Shown: positions 17,304-25,707 of the stretch, in pieces
Position numbering within the stretch: position 1 is the stretch's first letter
How the letters are laid out: each line of letters begins with the position of its first letter
Source of the DNA: JASLMY01 sp965226475
GTDB taxonomy: Bacteria > Pseudomonadota > Alphaproteobacteria > GCA-2731375
NCBI GenBank assembly: GCA_965226475.1
Contig: CBDDDJ010000005.1
Span: forward strand, 744,001 to 808,000
Length of the DNA stretch: 64,000 bases
Reading direction: 5' to 3'
Program-made: the position numbers and the translations under genes
The notes under the pieces: generated by a model
The model's input: only the letters and a program-made list of their open reading frames with translations
The model's database searches: none
Told to the model about the DNA's origin: nothing

Positions 17304-17453
17304 ATGAGATTCCTGCTCGAGTTCTGGGCGTTCATGCGGACGCGCAAGAAATACTGGCTGCTGCCCATCGTCGTCATGACGCTGCTTCTCGGAGGCCTGA
17401 TCGTTTTCGCCGAGGGCTCGGCGGTCGCCCCCTTCATCTACACGCTCTTCTAG
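17304..17453 (+). CDS. DUF5989 family small membrane protein
   Basis: A 49-residue protein: a basic start MRFLLEFWAFMRTRKKYW, one membrane helix (LLPIVVMTLLLGGLIVF) and the family ending GSAVAPFIYTLF. Length and sequence fit DUF5989, a family of unknown function often next to SGNH hydrolases or carbamoyltransferase-type genes. GGTGG lies close upstream of the ATG. It sits 42 bases after the SGNH gene and nine bases before sfsA. It probably acts with the upstream hydrolase in the inner membrane. Confidence 0.85.
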   Translation: MRFLLEFWAFMRTRKKYWLLPIVVMTLLLGGLIVFAEGSAVAPFIYTLF

Positions 17454-17462
17454 CGGCCAGCG

Positions 17463-18164
17463 GTGCGCTTCCCCGACCCCCTGATCCCGGGCCGACTGGT
17501 CCGCCGCTACAAGCGCTTCCTCGCCGATGTCGAACTGGCGGACGGCGAGACGGTGACGGCGCATTGCGCCAACCCCGGCGCGATGCTGGGACTGACCGAG
17601 CCCGGCTCGGAGGTCTGGCTCTCGCCCGCGCGCAACCCCGCCCGCAAGTTCCGCCATACCTGGGAGCTGATCCGCGCCGACGGCACGCTGGTCGGCATCA
17701 ACACCGCCCACCCGAACGCCGTCGCCGCCGAGGCGATCCGGGACGGCCGCGTGCCGGCGTTGGCCGGCTATGCTCAGCTCCGCCGCGAGGTCCGTTACGG
17801 CCGCAACAGCCGGATCGACATCCTGCTGGAGGGCGGTGATAGGCCACCCGCCCATGTCGAGGTCAAGAATGTACATCTTCGCCGCGCAGAGGGGCTGGCC
17901 GAGTTTCCGGATTCGATCACCAAGCGCGGCGCCAAGCACCTCGTCGAGTTGATGGACGTCGTCGCGAACGGCGGCCGGGCGGTGATGTTCTACCTGGTCC
18001 AACGCGACGACTGCCGGCGCTTCGCGCTCGCGGGCGACATCGACCCGCAGTACGCGCGGAGCTTCGCCGAGGCACGCCGGGGCGGCGTTGAGGCCTTATG
18101 TTATTCCTGTATGATGAGCGTGGCGGGGATCGAGCTTGCCTCCCACCTCGTTATCGGTATCTGA
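17463..18164 (+). CDS. sfsA: SfsA family DNA/RNA nuclease
   Basis: Sugar-fermentation-stimulation protein A, 233 residues, an OB-fold plus a PD-(D/E)XK-like nuclease domain. Family blocks seen are PGRLVRRYKRFLADVEL, TAHCANPGAMLGL, SRIDILLEGGD, HVEVKNVHLRR and RGAKHLVEL. Start is GTG at 17463 with no clear ribosome site, only nine bases after the DUF5989 stop. It precedes map and radC, a gene order common in alphaproteobacteria. The physiological target is poorly known; E. coli SfsA has been reported as a nuclease. Confidence 0.93.
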   Translation: MRFPDPLIPGRLVRRYKRFLADVELADGETVTAHCANPGAMLGLTEPGSEVWLSPARNPARKFRHTWELIRADGTLVGINTAHPNAVAAEAIRDGRVPALAGYAQLRREVRYGRNSRIDILLEGGDRPPAHVEVKNVHLRRAEGLAEFPDSITKRGAKHLVELMDVVANGGRAVMFYLVQRDDCRRFALAGDIDPQYARSFAEARRGGVEALCYSCMMSVAGIELASHLVIGI

Positions 18165-18182
18165 AGGCGAGGAACACGAGGC

Positions 18183-19004
18183 ATGACCTATGTCGCGGCG
18201 AGCGCCGCGCCGGAGCGCAACACCGGTTTGATCAAGTTGCACGGCGCGGAGGAATTCGAGGCAATGCGGCGAGCCGGCCGGCTCGCGGCGGAAGTGCTCG
18301 ACATGATCATTCCGCACGTCGCGCCGGGGGCGTCGACGGGTGAACTCGATCGCATCTGCCACGAGTATATCCTGGATCATGGCGCGATTCCGGCGCCACT
18401 CAACTATCGTGGCTTCCCGAAGTCGATCTGCACCTCGATCAACCACGTCGTCTGCCACGGAATACCCGGCGACCGGGTGCTGAAAAGCGGCGATATCATC
18501 AATATCGACATCACTGTGATCCTCGAAGGCTGGCACGGCGACACCAGCCGGATGTTCCTGGTCGGCAACGTGCCCTTGAAGGCGCGCAAGCTGGTCGAGG
18601 CGACCTATGAATCGATGATGCGGGGGATTGCCCTGATCGAACCCGGCGCCCAACTCGGCGACGTCGGCCACGCGATACAGAGCTACGCCGAGGCGCGGCG
18701 CTATTCCGTGGTCCGGGATTTCTGCGGCCACGGCCTGGGCCGCGTGTTCCACGACGCGCCGAACGTCCTGCACTACGGCGAGGCACGGAGCGGCATCATC
18801 CTCAAGGCGGGGATGTTCTTCACCGTCGAGCCGATGATCAACCTCGGCAAATTCCAGGTGAAGATTCTGCGCGACGGCTGGACGGCGGTGACCAAGGACC
18901 GCTCCCTCTCGGCACAGTTCGAACACAGCGTCGGTGTCACCGAGGAAGGTGTCGAAATTTTCACCACCTCGCCCACCGGAAAGCATCAACCCCCCTTCGA
19001 CTGA
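18183..19004 (+). CDS. map: Type I methionine aminopeptidase
   Basis: Cytosolic metalloprotease of 273 residues that removes N-terminal methionine from new proteins. The five metal ligands are visible: Asp in INIDITVI, Asp in HGDTSRMF, His in CGHGLGR, Glu in FTVEPMI and Glu in QFEHSV, with the substrate-binding NHVVCHGIP. Length fits the family with a short N-terminal extension. The ATG at 18183 follows GGCGAGGAACACGAGGC. The next gene, radC, begins nine bases after its stop, so co-transcription is likely. Confidence 0.95.
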   Translation: MTYVAASAAPERNTGLIKLHGAEEFEAMRRAGRLAAEVLDMIIPHVAPGASTGELDRICHEYILDHGAIPAPLNYRGFPKSICTSINHVVCHGIPGDRVLKSGDIINIDITVILEGWHGDTSRMFLVGNVPLKARKLVEATYESMMRGIALIEPGAQLGDVGHAIQSYAEARRYSVVRDFCGHGLGRVFHDAPNVLHYGEARSGIILKAGMFFTVEPMINLGKFQVKILRDGWTAVTKDRSLSAQFEHSVGVTEEGVEIFTTSPTGKHQPPFD

Positions 19005-19012
19005 GCCCGCCA

Positions 19013-19693
19013 ATGGCCGAGAAACCGCATTATCACGGCCACCGGCAAAGACTGCGGGAACGCTTTCTCGCGGCCGAACCCGATGCGCTCCCCGATTACG
19101 AACTGCTGGAGCTCCTGCTCTTCGGCGCCAACCCCCGAAGCGACGTCAAGCCACTGGCCAAACGCCTGCTGGCCGAGTTCGGCGACTTCGCGGGCGTGGT
19201 GAGCGCGCCGACGGAACGACTGAAGCGCGTCGCCGGCGTCGGCGACGGGGCGGCGGCGATCCTGAAGGCGGTCGACGCCGGCGCGCGGCGCCTGGCCAAG
19301 GGGCGAATCCAGGGCTCCACCCTCGGTTCCTGGAACGCGCTCGAGGACTATCTACAGATCGCCATGGGACACGAGCGATCGGAGAGCTTCCGCGTCCTCT
19401 ACCTCGATCGCCGCAATCACCTGATCGCCGACGAGGTGCAGCAGCGCGGCACCGTCGATCATACCCCGGTCTATCCGCGCGAGGTGGTCAAGCGGGCGCT
19501 GGAATTGGGCGCGACGGCGATGATCCTGGTGCACAACCACCCCTCCGGCGACCCAACGCCGAGCCGCGCCGACATCGAAATGACGAACCAAGTGGTCGAG
19601 GCGGCCAAGGCGATGGACATCGTGGTCCACGACCACGTGATCGTCGGCCACGGCCGCCACGCGAGCCTGAAGTCGCTGGGCCTGATTGCCTGA
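19013..19693 (+). CDS. radC: RadC family protein (JAB/MPN metalloprotein)
   Basis: RadC-like protein of 226 residues. A helix-hairpin-helix region (residues ~20-85) precedes an MPN+/JAMM domain with HNHPSGDPTPSRADIEMT, the zinc-binding motif, and VVHDHVIVGHG. Despite the name, a direct role in DNA repair is unproven. It ends the sfsA-map-radC block. No terminator is obvious downstream. Confidence 0.93.
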   Translation: MAEKPHYHGHRQRLRERFLAAEPDALPDYELLELLLFGANPRSDVKPLAKRLLAEFGDFAGVVSAPTERLKRVAGVGDGAAAILKAVDAGARRLAKGRIQGSTLGSWNALEDYLQIAMGHERSESFRVLYLDRRNHLIADEVQQRGTVDHTPVYPREVVKRALELGATAMILVHNHPSGDPTPSRADIEMTNQVVEAAKAMDIVVHDHVIVGHGRHASLKSLGLIA

Positions 19694-19949
19694 GGCTGGA
19701 TGCGTCGTCGGGGAATCGAGATCCATGGCGTTCGTGACTGTTTCGTAACCGACCATTGACGCCGCATGCCCAATGCGCCATGCGGCCGCGCGCGCTTCGC
19801 CGTCCCGTCCGTCGACGGTGGCGTGCCGTCCGGCCAGCCGCGGGGAGGCGAGGTCGAATTGCCACGGATTACATGTCGGGCCAAGGTCGTCCGATAGCCC
19901 GAGAAGCAGTCAATACGACGGCATTGGGCGTCGATGAGTGATCTTGAGC

Positions 19950-20225
19950 ATGCCGCCTCCGGGGGAGCGGCGGGGGAAGAAGCAAGCCGAGAATCCGAAG
20001 CAGGTCAAGGTCCCGATGCCAATGCCCAGCATGGCGGTCGACACCAGCCCGACCGACTTCCATCCGGTCGAGCAGATGCGGATGATGCGCTTCGACGGCG
20101 AACGCAACGTCCGCTTCGGCCCGATGATCGGCGCCGAGTTCGAGAAAACGCCGACTCCCTACGACGCGGCGAGGGCCGCCGGTTCGCCGGCGCGCGAGGC
20201 GGAGATGCCTCTGGGCGAGGATTGA
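19950..20225 (+). CDS. Hypothetical small protein
   Basis: A 91-residue frame beginning MPPPGERRGKKQAENPKQ, proline- and methionine-rich early (VKVPMPMPSMAVDTSP), then HPVEQMRMMRFDGERNVRFG and a charged tail. There is no membrane segment and no recognised domain. The composition looks protein-like in this frame, but the minus strand is also open, so coding is not certain. GTG at 19938 is an alternative start. It ends just at the -35 element of hicA. The 250 bases before it, after radC, show nothing I can name. Confidence 0.4.
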   Translation: MPPPGERRGKKQAENPKQVKVPMPMPSMAVDTSPTDFHPVEQMRMMRFDGERNVRFGPMIGAEFEKTPTPYDAARAAGSPAREAEMPLGED

Positions 20226-20249
20226 CATAGGACGTTTTTGCCCTATATC
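20222..20249 (+). promoter_or_regulatory. hicAB promoter
   Basis: A perfect -35 TTGACA (20222-20227) and a -10 TATATC (20244-20249) with a 16-base spacer. Transcription would begin about seven bases later, at or within a few bases of the hicA ATG at 20256, so the message may be leaderless. HicB usually represses this promoter; no clear palindrome was seen. Confidence 0.7.
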
Positions 20250-20255
20250 TTATCC

Positions 20256-20471
20256 ATGAAGGGCAGCGAGTTACTGAGACTCCTCAGAAAGCACGGTCGG
20301 ACCGCCGGCGTCAGCGTCGTCTACGACGGCAGGCCCGGCAAGGGGAGCCACGGTCGGCTCTACTACGGGTCGCGCTTCACGGTCATCAAGGATCCGAAGA
20401 AAGAGATCGGTGCGGGGCTGCTGAACAGGATGCTCAACGATCTCGGACTCTCGAAGGACGAACTGACATGA
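20256..20471 (+). CDS. hicA: HicA family mRNA interferase toxin
   Basis: Toxin of a type II toxin-antitoxin pair, 71 residues with a dsRBD-like fold that cleaves mRNA. It has MKGSELLRLLRKHGR and GKGSHGRLYYGSRFT, which carries the active-site histidine, then KEIGAGLLNRMLNDLGL. The ATG at 20256 matches the usual HicA start; an in-frame TTG at 20238 would lie in the promoter. The 3' end overlaps hicB (ATGA), as is typical. The spacing between strand segments is slightly longer than in short HicA proteins. Confidence 0.88.
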   Translation: MKGSELLRLLRKHGRTAGVSVVYDGRPGKGSHGRLYYGSRFTVIKDPKKEIGAGLLNRMLNDLGLSKDELT

Positions 20472-20890
20472 AGATCGCATACCCAGCCATGTTCGAAACC
20501 GGCGAGGACGACCGCGTCCTCGTGACGTTCCGTGACTTTCCAGAAGCCGCCACCGATGGAGCCGATATGGCGGAGGCCGAGGCCGAGGCCATCGACTTGC
20601 TCAACTCAGTCCTTTCCTTCCGCATGAAATACCGCGAGGCCATGCCAGCGCCGTCCAAGGCCCGCAAGACTGAAACGATTGTGGTCCCCGATACGTCGAT
20701 TGCCATGAAGGCGGCGCTTTACATGAGCCTGCGAAACAGCGGGATGAGCATTGCCGACCTGTCGCGCGCCCTGGGCGTCGACAACCGTGAAGCCCAGCGC
20801 ATCATGAACCCCTATCATCCAACCAAACTCGCCCGCCTCAGTGAAGCTCTGGCGGCTACGGGGCGCCGAACCGTCGTCGAGGTGGTGTAG
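20468..20890 (+). CDS. hicB: HicB family antitoxin
   Basis: Antitoxin of 140 residues that binds HicA and represses the operon. The N-terminal partial RNase-H-like domain reads YPAMFETGEDDRVLVTFRDF and DMAEAEAEAIDLLNSVL. The C-terminal part (SGMSIADLSRALGV, NREAQRIMNP) is a Cro/C1-type helix-turn-helix. It overlaps hicA by four bases and is followed 50 bases later by a strong terminator, so the pair is a self-contained unit. Confidence 0.9.
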   Translation: MKIAYPAMFETGEDDRVLVTFRDFPEAATDGADMAEAEAEAIDLLNSVLSFRMKYREAMPAPSKARKTETIVVPDTSIAMKAALYMSLRNSGMSIADLSRALGVDNREAQRIMNPYHPTKLARLSEALAATGRRTVVEVV

Positions 20891-20940
20891 AAGCTATGAA
20901 ACGAGTGTGAACCGAACCGCAAGCACGCACCATTTCGAGG

Positions 20941-20970
20941 AAGCCCCGGCCCGGTCGCGGGGCTTTTGCT
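20941..20970 (+). terminator. hicAB terminator
   Basis: AAGCCCCG (20941-20948) pairs with CGGGGCTT (20958-20965) around a nine-base loop and is followed by TTGCTTT. Confidence 0.85.
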
Positions 20971-21328
20971 TTCGTGGCTCGGCCAAATTTTTGCCTTTGA
21001 GCCGAGGACACACCTCCGCCCTTTCCGCCCTTCGGTATGGGCTTGGGTACCCTACCGTGGCCGAATTGCCGGAGTTCCAACGAAGGGGGAAAGACCCGTG
21101 CGTCTGCTCTAGGAACCCCGGTCCCGGCGGTCGGGGTTCCGCGTCGAGGCACTACGTCAAGCGGTAAACAACAAGGCGCGCTGGCTCGACCAGATATGAC
21201 CCCGACGGATACGCTTGCCCCTACCGTGGGAGGGGGCAATTTGATGGCGATGTCATACTTGACGTACCCGGAGCTTGGCGCTCCCGGCGGGGCCCGCTAC
21301 CCTCCGGCGACGACTTTGGGACGAAGCC
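20971..21328. other. Non-coding stretch with one inverted repeat
   Basis: About 360 bases with no convincing gene. GGAACCCCG and CGGGGTTCC form a nine-base inverted repeat near 21112-21140 around GTCCCGGCGGT, resembling a terminator stem without a T run. Some open frames here have no recognisable protein content. The start of the next gene at 21329 has only a weak ribosome site. Confidence 0.5.
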
Positions 21329-22519
21329 ATGGAACATGATCGGGACCAGGCGGCGCGCGGCGCCGCCCATCTGGAGCGGGCACGCGCCCTGGGGCCGGCG
21401 ATCGCGGCGGCGGCCGGAGAGATCGAGGGCCTTCGCGAGCTGCCGGAGCACCTCTTCTCGACCCTGGTCGAGGAGGATTTCTTCCGTCTGGTCCTGCCGC
21501 GCGAGTATGGCGGCGCGGAGCTGGCGCCGCCCGATTTCGCCCGCATCCTGGAAGAAGTCGGCCGGCATGACGCCAGCGTCGGCTGGTGCCTCGGCCAGAA
21601 CAACGTCTGCGCCCTGCTCGCCGCCTATCTGGAGCCGGACGTCGCCCGCGAAATCTTCGATGGGCCGGGTACGACCGTCGCCTGGGGCCCGGGGCCGAAC
21701 GAGGCGCGCGCCGTCGAGGGCGGATACCGCCTCGCCGGCCGGTTCGATTTCGCCAGCGGCAGCCGCCACGCAACCTGGCTCGGCGCGCACGTTCCGATCG
21801 TCGACGGCGCGGGGGAGAAGCGGACGACCGAGGCCGGCAAGCCCGCCGTCTTCACCCTGATATTCCCCCGCGAGCAGGTTCGGATCCTGGATACCTGGCA
21901 CGTCATCGGCCTGAAGGGAACGGGGAGCGACAGCTTCGAGGTCGACGACCTCTTCGTGCCCGAAGCGCGCGTGGTGCGCCGCGACCGGGGGCAGCCGCGC
22001 CGGGTTTCCGGACGCCTCTACGTCTTCTCGCAGAGCAATCTTTACGCCACGGGCTTCGCCAGCGTCGCGCTCGGCATCGGGCGGGCCATGCTGGAGGCCT
22101 TCGTCGCCTCCATGCGCGACACGGTGCCGCGCGGCGCCAGCCGGACGCGGGGCGCCAACAATGTCGTGCAGGCCACCGTCGGCAAGGCGGAAGCGCGCCT
22201 CGCCTCGGCGCGGGCCTTGCTTCACGCGACGCTCTCGGAACTCTGGGACCACGCGCGGACCGAGGAGCGTTTTTCCCGCGACCAGGAAGCGCGCCTCCGC
22301 CTGGCCACGACTTGGGCGATCCAGCAATCGCGGAAAAGCGCGAGCGAGCTCTATCTCGCGGCGGGGGCGCTGGCCATCTTCTCCGCCCAGCCGTTCGAGC
22401 GCCGCTTCCGGGACATTCACGCCCTCTCCCAGCAGATCCAGGGCCATGCCGCGCACTTCGAAACCGTCGGCCAGGTCTTGATGGGGATGGAACCCGACCG
22501 GCCGTTGTTCACGTTCTGA
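21329..22519 (+). CDS. Acyl-CoA dehydrogenase-fold flavin enzyme (monooxygenase-like)
   Basis: Flavoprotein of 396 residues with the three-part acyl-CoA dehydrogenase fold. The N-terminal helices include VLPREYGGAELAPPDF and HDASVGWCLGQNN; a beta domain holds GGYRLAGRFDFASGSRHATW and IGLKGTGSDSFEVDDLFVP; the C-terminal helical bundle includes TWAIQQSRKSASELYLAAG. The SGSRHA-type segment and the second C-terminal domain fit the HsaA/DszC-like two-component flavin monooxygenase branch more than a true dehydrogenase. Substrate unknown. It stands alone, with hicAB before and decayed genes after. Confidence 0.78.
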   Translation: MEHDRDQAARGAAHLERARALGPAIAAAAGEIEGLRELPEHLFSTLVEEDFFRLVLPREYGGAELAPPDFARILEEVGRHDASVGWCLGQNNVCALLAAYLEPDVAREIFDGPGTTVAWGPGPNEARAVEGGYRLAGRFDFASGSRHATWLGAHVPIVDGAGEKRTTEAGKPAVFTLIFPREQVRILDTWHVIGLKGTGSDSFEVDDLFVPEARVVRRDRGQPRRVSGRLYVFSQSNLYATGFASVALGIGRAMLEAFVASMRDTVPRGASRTRGANNVVQATVGKAEARLASARALLHATLSELWDHARTEERFSRDQEARLRLATTWAIQQSRKSASELYLAAGALAIFSAQPFERRFRDIHALSQQIQGHAAHFETVGQVLMGMEPDRPLFTF

Positions 22520-22584
22520 GGCCCGGCGGACCAAACCCGAAAGGGTCCGTTGCCCCTACTCCGCCGCCCGGGCGCCCTCGCCCA

Positions 22585-22940
22585 CCAACCGCTCGACCGC
22601 CTCGGCCCAGGGCCTCGGGGTCGAAGCCGGGGGAGCCGGCGACGGTCTTGAAGGCGACCCTGCCCGCCGCATCGATCACGTAGAGACGTTCGGGCGGCGG
22701 TCGCGGAGGCGCGACGCATTCGACCCCATCCGGCGTTGCGGGAAGCCAGGGGCATGACCGGCGGCAAGTACGCCAGATCGCTCGGGAGGATCTGGGACCC
22801 TTGATCGGGTAGCCCGGCAAAGCGGCGCCGCGCATCGCCGCGATCACGCCATCCGAGAGCGGCGCGGAAAGATCGACACCGCTCACCGCGGCCGCGAGGT
22901 CACGGCCGAGCCGGGTGACCTCGATCGCCGTCTCGGGATG
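22585..22940 (-). pseudogene. Fused remnants of a TauD-like dioxygenase and a deiodinase-like redoxin
   Basis: Two broken pieces on the minus strand. At about 22815-22928, AIEVTRLGRDLAAAVSGVDL and SAPLSDGVIAAMRG match the start of TauD/TfdA alpha-ketoglutarate dioxygenases. At about 22608-22691, ERLYVIDAAGRVAFKTVAGS and PGFDPEAL match the end of iodothyronine-deiodinase-like redoxins. Neither has its catalytic core. The joined frame also runs into the tetR coding region. This accounts for the 460 bases between the flavoprotein gene and tetR. Confidence 0.55.
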
Positions 22941-22980
22941 CCTCGTCGCGGGCCGTCGCATCGGCCAGCCTCGCGCTCGC

Positions 22981-23592
22981 TCAGTCGGCGATCCCGTCGA
23001 ACAGGCCCCGGCAGCAGCTCTCGGCGATCTGGTCGATAGTCGCCGGCCCCTCGTCCCGGTACCACTCGATCGCCCAATTGAGGCCACCCAGAAGGAACAG
23101 CCGGATCACCCGCAAATCGGCGTCGACGCGGACCTCGCCGGCTGCCCGGGCCGCCTCGAACAGGTCGCGCCAGTCCTGTTCATAGTGCTGGCGCGCCTCG
23201 CGGTGGCGGATCTGGATCTCCTCGGGAATCTGGCCGAAGTTTCGAATATTGGCCGAGGTGTAATCGCCCTGCGCCAGCAGGGTCGAGAGATGGGTCCGCG
23301 CCGCGGCGAAGATCTGGTCGCGGTGGCTCGCCGTCGCCGGCAGCAGGGCGACCGCGTCGCTCACCGACTGGCGCAGCCGCGTGGTGCCGATATCGAAGAC
23401 CGCCTCCAGGATCTGTTCCTTGGAGGCGAAGTGATAGTAGATGCTGCCGGCACGCAGGCCGGCGGCCTCGGCGATATCCTGCAGCCGGGTGGCGACGTAG
23501 CCCTTGTCGCGGAACGTCTTCGCGGCGGCATCCAGGATGCGCTGGCGGCTGACCTCGGACTTGGTCGTTTCGGTACGGTCGAGGCTGGCCAT
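22981..23592 (-). CDS. TetR family transcriptional regulator
   Basis: Repressor-type regulator of 203 residues. The N-terminal helix-turn-helix (SRQRILDAAAKTFRDKGYVA, then TRLQDIAEAAGL and GSIYYHFASKEQIL) is classical TetR. The rest is an all-helical ligand domain. It is divergent from badI-aliB with a palindromic site between them, so it most likely controls that operon and itself, probably responding to an acyl-CoA. Rhodopseudomonas uses the MarR-type BadR for the same genes, so the regulator class differs here. Confidence 0.9.
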   Translation of the reverse strand: MASLDRTETTKSEVSRQRILDAAAKTFRDKGYVATRLQDIAEAAGLRAGSIYYHFASKEQILEAVFDIGTTRLRQSVSDAVALLPATASHRDQIFAAARTHLSTLLAQGDYTSANIRNFGQIPEEIQIRHREARQHYEQDWRDLFEAARAAGEVRVDADLRVIRLFLLGGLNWAIEWYRDEGPATIDQIAESCCRGLFDGIAD

Positions 23593-23627
23593 GGAGACTC
23601 CCGAGGAGCGGAACCGAATGCGCGTGG

Positions 23628-23655
23628 GAATTCTATCGACCGTTCGTTAGAATTC
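23628..23655. promoter_or_regulatory. Predicted TetR operator between tetR and badI
   Basis: GAATTCTA (23628-23635) and TAGAATTC (23648-23655) are perfect inverted arms around TCGACCGTTCGT. The inner GACCGTTCGTTAG resembles half-sites of TetR regulators of fatty-acid and alicyclic catabolism. It lies 36 bases from the tetR start and 44 from badI, well placed to repress both. Confidence 0.65.
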
Positions 23656-23698
23656 AAATCGAACTCCACACCCTAACAGAAAACAGCGGAAAGTAGCC

Positions 23699-24490
23699 AT
23701 GACCTACGATGACATCCTCTATGACTGCAAGGCCGGCGTCGTGACAATAACGATTAATCGTCCAGAAGTTTACAACGCCTTTCGGCCCAAGACGGTGGTC
23801 GAGCTGCTGGACGCCTTCATGCGTGCCGGTTGGGACCGCGAGGTCGGCGTTATCGTACTGACCGGTGCCGGCGAGAAGGCTTTCTGCACCGGCGGCGACC
23901 AGTCGGACCACGAGGGGCAGTATGGCGACAACGACGCGCGCGGCGACGTCGGCATGCCGGTCGCCGAACTCCATGGCGTCATCCGCGACGTGCCCAAGCC
24001 GGTGATCGCCAAGGTGCGCGGCTATTCGATCGGCGGCGGCAACGTGCTGGCAACGCTCTGCGACATGACGATCGCCTCCGAAACGGCGATCTTCGGCCAG
24101 GTGGGACCGAAAATGGGCTCCGTCGACCCCGGCTTCGGCACCGCCTACCTCGCCCGCGTTATCGGTGAGAAACGGGCCCGCGAGATGTGGTACATGTGCC
24201 GCCGCTACGGTGCCCGCGAGGCCTGCGAAATGGGCCTCTGCAACAAGGTGGTGGCCGACGAGGAGCTGGACGGGGAGGTCGAGGCCTGGTGCGCCGAGCT
24301 GGTGCGGCGCAGCCCCACCGCGATCGCCATCGCCAAACGCTCCTTCAACGCGGACACGGAAAGCATCCGCGGCATCGGCGGCCTGGGCTTCCAGGCGCTG
24401 AGGCTCTATTACGACACCGACGAATCGAGGGAAGGCGTGGCCGCCTTGGGCGAAAAACGACCGCCTGACTTCCGCCGCCACATGTCATAG
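23699..24490 (+). CDS. badI: 2-ketocyclohexanecarboxyl-CoA hydrolase (BadI-like)
   Basis: Crotonase-family ring-cleaving hydrolase of 263 residues that converts 2-ketocyclohexanecarboxyl-CoA to pimeloyl-CoA. Diagnostic stretches match BadI and the related MenB: FCTGGDQSDHEGQYG, GYSIGGGNVLATLCDMTIAS, FGQVGPKMGSVDPGFGTAYL and the tail LRLYYDTDESREGVAALGEK. The oxyanion-hole glycines are present. It is first in a three-gene run with aliB and a Rieske oxygenase and divergent from tetR. MenB is unlikely because no menaquinone genes are near. Confidence 0.88.
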   Translation: MTYDDILYDCKAGVVTITINRPEVYNAFRPKTVVELLDAFMRAGWDREVGVIVLTGAGEKAFCTGGDQSDHEGQYGDNDARGDVGMPVAELHGVIRDVPKPVIAKVRGYSIGGGNVLATLCDMTIASETAIFGQVGPKMGSVDPGFGTAYLARVIGEKRAREMWYMCRRYGAREACEMGLCNKVVADEELDGEVEAWCAELVRRSPTAIAIAKRSFNADTESIRGIGGLGFQALRLYYDTDESREGVAALGEKRPPDFRRHMS

Positions 24491-24539
24491 TAGGGGCAAT
24501 GGAAACTCGTGCGAATTGACAACAACCGGAGCGCGCTCG

Positions 24540-25697
24540 ATGGATTTTGCCTTCAGCGACGAACAAAATGCGATTCGCGAGACCGCGCGCCGCTTCGCCG
24601 CCGACCGCCTGGCGCCGGGCTACAAGGCACGCGAGCAGGCGGGGCGGATCGGCGAGGAGCTGACGCGCGAGATGGGGGCCTTGGGCCTCATCGGGGTCGA
24701 CGTGCCGGAGGAATACGGTGGCCTCGGTCTCGACAGGACGACGACGGGCATCGTCGCCGAGGAAATCGGCCGCGCCGACCATTCGGTCTGCTATGCGGTG
24801 CTGAACGGCTCGCTGCTGGGCTCCATGATCTCGCGCCACGCTAGGCCGGAGTTGGCGCGCGAGGTCCTGGCGCCGATGTGCAGGGGCGAGAGCCTGATCG
24901 CGATCGGCCTGACCGAGCCGAGGGGCGGTTCGGACGCCGCCGGCCTGATCCTCAAGGCCCGCCGCGACGGCAATGCCTGGCGGCTCAACGGCGAGAAGAC
25001 CTCGATCTCGCTTGCCAATCAGGCCCGTGAGATCGTCGTCATGGCCAGGACCGGCGAGGTCGAGGAACGCGCGAGGGGCGTCACCGCCTTCGTCGTGCCA
25101 ATGGACGCCCCCGGCGTCTCGGTCACCACCTTCGACGATGTCGGCACCCGGGCCGTCGGCCGCGGCTCCATTTTCTTCGACGACGTCGAGGTGACGCCGG
25201 AACGGATGCTGGGTGGCGAGGGCGACGGCTTCCGCCAGACCATGAACGGTTTCGACTACAGCCGTGCCATCATCGGACTGCAATGCCTGGCCGCCGCCTT
25301 CGCCTCGCTGGAGGAAACCTGGACCTACATCACCGAGCGCGAGGCCTTCGGCATGCCGATCGCCAAGTTCCAGGGCGTGACCGAGCCGCTGGCGATCGCG
25401 GAGACGCAGATGACGGCGGCGCGACTGCTCTGCTACCAGACGCTTTGGCTCAGAGACCAGGACCTGCCGCACACGTCGCAGGCGGCGATGTGCAAATGGT
25501 GGTGCCCGCAACTCGCCTTCCAAGTGATCCATCGCTGCCTTTTGACCCACGGCCACTACGGCTACAGTACCGACCTGCCGCACGAGCAGCGGCTCAGGGA
25601 CGTGATGGGGCTTCAAATCGGCGACGGAACGGAGCAGATTCAGAAGATGATCATCGCCCGCGAGAAGATCGGGCGGGTGGCCGTCCCCTACGCTTGA
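24540..25697 (+). CDS. aliB: Acyl-CoA dehydrogenase, likely cyclohexanecarboxyl-CoA dehydrogenase (AliB-like)
   Basis: FAD-dependent dehydrogenase of 385 residues that would form cyclohex-1-ene-1-carboxyl-CoA. It has VPEEYGGLGLDRTTTGIVAE, GLTEPRGGSDAAGL, GEKTSISLANQA, FDDVEVTPERMLG and GDGTEQIQKMIIAREKIGR. The ATG at 24540 has GGAG eight bases upstream; a TTG at 24516 is less likely. It lies 50 bases after badI. Together with the AliA-like ligase it gives three steps of the cyclohexanecarboxylate route. Specificity is inferred from context. Confidence 0.82.
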   Translation: MDFAFSDEQNAIRETARRFAADRLAPGYKAREQAGRIGEELTREMGALGLIGVDVPEEYGGLGLDRTTTGIVAEEIGRADHSVCYAVLNGSLLGSMISRHARPELAREVLAPMCRGESLIAIGLTEPRGGSDAAGLILKARRDGNAWRLNGEKTSISLANQAREIVVMARTGEVEERARGVTAFVVPMDAPGVSVTTFDDVGTRAVGRGSIFFDDVEVTPERMLGGEGDGFRQTMNGFDYSRAIIGLQCLAAAFASLEETWTYITEREAFGMPIAKFQGVTEPLAIAETQMTAARLLCYQTLWLRDQDLPHTSQAAMCKWWCPQLAFQVIHRCLLTHGHYGYSTDLPHEQRLRDVMGLQIGDGTEQIQKMIIAREKIGRVAVPYA

Positions 25698-25707
25698 GGA
25701 TCAAAAG

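Noticed and set aside
21112..21140. Intrinsic terminator or tRNA-like element after hicAB
   Set aside because: The stem GGAACCCCG/CGGGGTTCC lacks a T run and the flanks do not fold as a tRNA; kept only as an inverted repeat.
20841..21339. Two plus-strand open frames of about 100 codons
   Set aside because: They overlap hicB, the terminator and the next gene's start, and have no protein-like features.
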